From Nitrospirota bacterium (GTDB taxonomy: Bacteria > Nitrospirota_A > Leptospirillia > Leptospirillales > Leptospirillaceae), in NCBI GenBank assembly GCA_021802325.1, contig JAKAAM010000023.1, positions 1-13,024 on the forward strand: a stretch of DNA of 13,024 nt, written 5' to 3'. How positions within the stretch are numbered: the first letter of the stretch is position 1; each line of letters begins with the position of its first letter. The notes beneath the pieces were generated by a model that made no database searches, was not told the origin of the DNA, and worked only from the letters and a program-made list of their open reading frames with translations. Position numbers and translations under genes: made by a program. Below, in pieces: positions 12,551-13,024 of the stretch.

Positions 12551-13024
12551 CTACTTCAGGCTCATCATGTAGTCAGCCAGCGCATTCAGATCTCTTTTGG
12601 AGAGGTAGTTGAATGCCGGCATCTGGGACATGGGCTGAACTGCGCGAGGATTCGCATGGTGAACAAGATGCCATCCCTTGATAGGGAGACGGGATCCCAC
12701 ATGGAGAAGATCGGGAGCCTTCCGGTCCGAACCAAACACGGTGGGGGACTCACCCACGAAGTCGGAAACTCGGGGAGGAGCACCAAAGTACTGCCAATCC
12801 TGGGTCTGCTCGGGCAGAAGGGTATGGCACCACCAGCAACCTTCCCGAACAAAGATCACCTTTCCCTTACCGATCATTGTCGGACGATTTTCTCCGGTCA
12901 TGAAGGGATCCTCGATCGTGAAACCACTTTCCGGACCGTAATCCTTTGCTTTCTGGATGGCGGTGGCAGACGGGGGGAACCTTGCTCATCTGCATAGCAG
13001 GAAACAACACGGTAATGGACATGG
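12551..13024 (-). CDS. ccoO: CcoO, cbb3 oxidase monohaem subunit, partial with apparent frameshift
   Basis: The C-terminal cytochrome domain is clear: IFVREGCWWCH (CxxCH), GESPTVFGSDRKAPDLLHVG, then GWHLVHHANPRAVQPMSQMP, which supplies the axial methionine. These match CcoO motifs YIREGCxxCH, GPDLxRVG and H..NPR.V.P.S.MP. In the frame of this domain the first ATG is at 12901, leaving 116 residues with no export or anchor segment; a TGA at 12986-12988 blocks extension. A second frame entering from the window edge (through an ATG at 13022, MSITVLFPAMQMSKVPP) joins it smoothly if one base is removed from the six-C tract at 12972-12977. That gives ...VPPSATAIQKAKDYGPE before the haem domain. The lesion is either a sequence error or a real frameshift. 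The N-terminal anchor lies beyond the window. Confidence 0.85.

Noticed and set aside
1..13024. CRISPR arrays, tRNA or rRNA genes, insertion sequences
   Set aside because: No regularly spaced repeats, cloverleaf-like segments, transposase motifs or terminal inverted repeats were seen.

Overview
The window looks like chromosomal DNA of an acidophilic or iron-oxidising bacterium of the Leptospirillum type (Nitrospirota). This is inferred from GC-rich coding DNA, a cbb3-type oxidase cluster with unusual accessory subunits, and a diiron oxygen/iron sensor beside chemotaxis genes. The protein families are readable, but the taxonomic call is an inference that a homology search should confirm.

Region 1 (1-2357, minus strand) is a chemosensory operon. 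It encodes a soluble PAS-containing methyl-accepting protein, an ODP-type metallo-beta-lactamase-fold diiron protein and a CheV-type CheW adaptor (truncated by the window edge). A good match to a flagellar sigma-28 promoter (TTCAGTTT-N11-CCCGATAA) lies in front of it. Diverging from it, on the plus strand, is an almost perfect sigma-54 promoter (TGGCACG-N4-TTGCA) that precedes a 53-residue orphan protein.

Region 2 (2906-6240) holds a minus-strand pair with overlapping stop and start codons: an Rsm22/METTL17-family methyltransferase that keeps four candidate Fe-S cysteines, then a LigB-like class III extradiol dioxygenase homologue. Histidyl-tRNA synthetase (hisS) is divergent from them on the plus strand.

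Region 3 (6313-13024, minus strand, convergent with hisS) is a cbb3-type respiratory cluster. Read in the direction of transcription it contains: ccoO (partial, with an apparent frameshift at a six-C tract), a 110-residue two-helix protein, a 34-residue single-helix protein starting at TTG, and a strong terminator. A second unit follows: a 68-residue two-helix protein, a membrane-anchored monohaem cytochrome c, ccoS, a 146-residue four-helix protein, a 191-residue five-helix CcoN-like protein, a membrane-anchored FGE/SUMF1-fold protein, a second (195-residue) CcoN-like protein, a 111-residue two-helix protein, and ccoG. CcoO, CcoS and CcoG point to assembly of a true cbb3 oxidase whose CcoN probably lies beyond position 13024. 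The two half-length CcoN-like proteins keep the C-terminal HxH haem motif but lack the copper-ligand half. With the FGE-like protein, the odd cytochrome and several small membrane proteins, they are the most likely undescribed respiratory module here.
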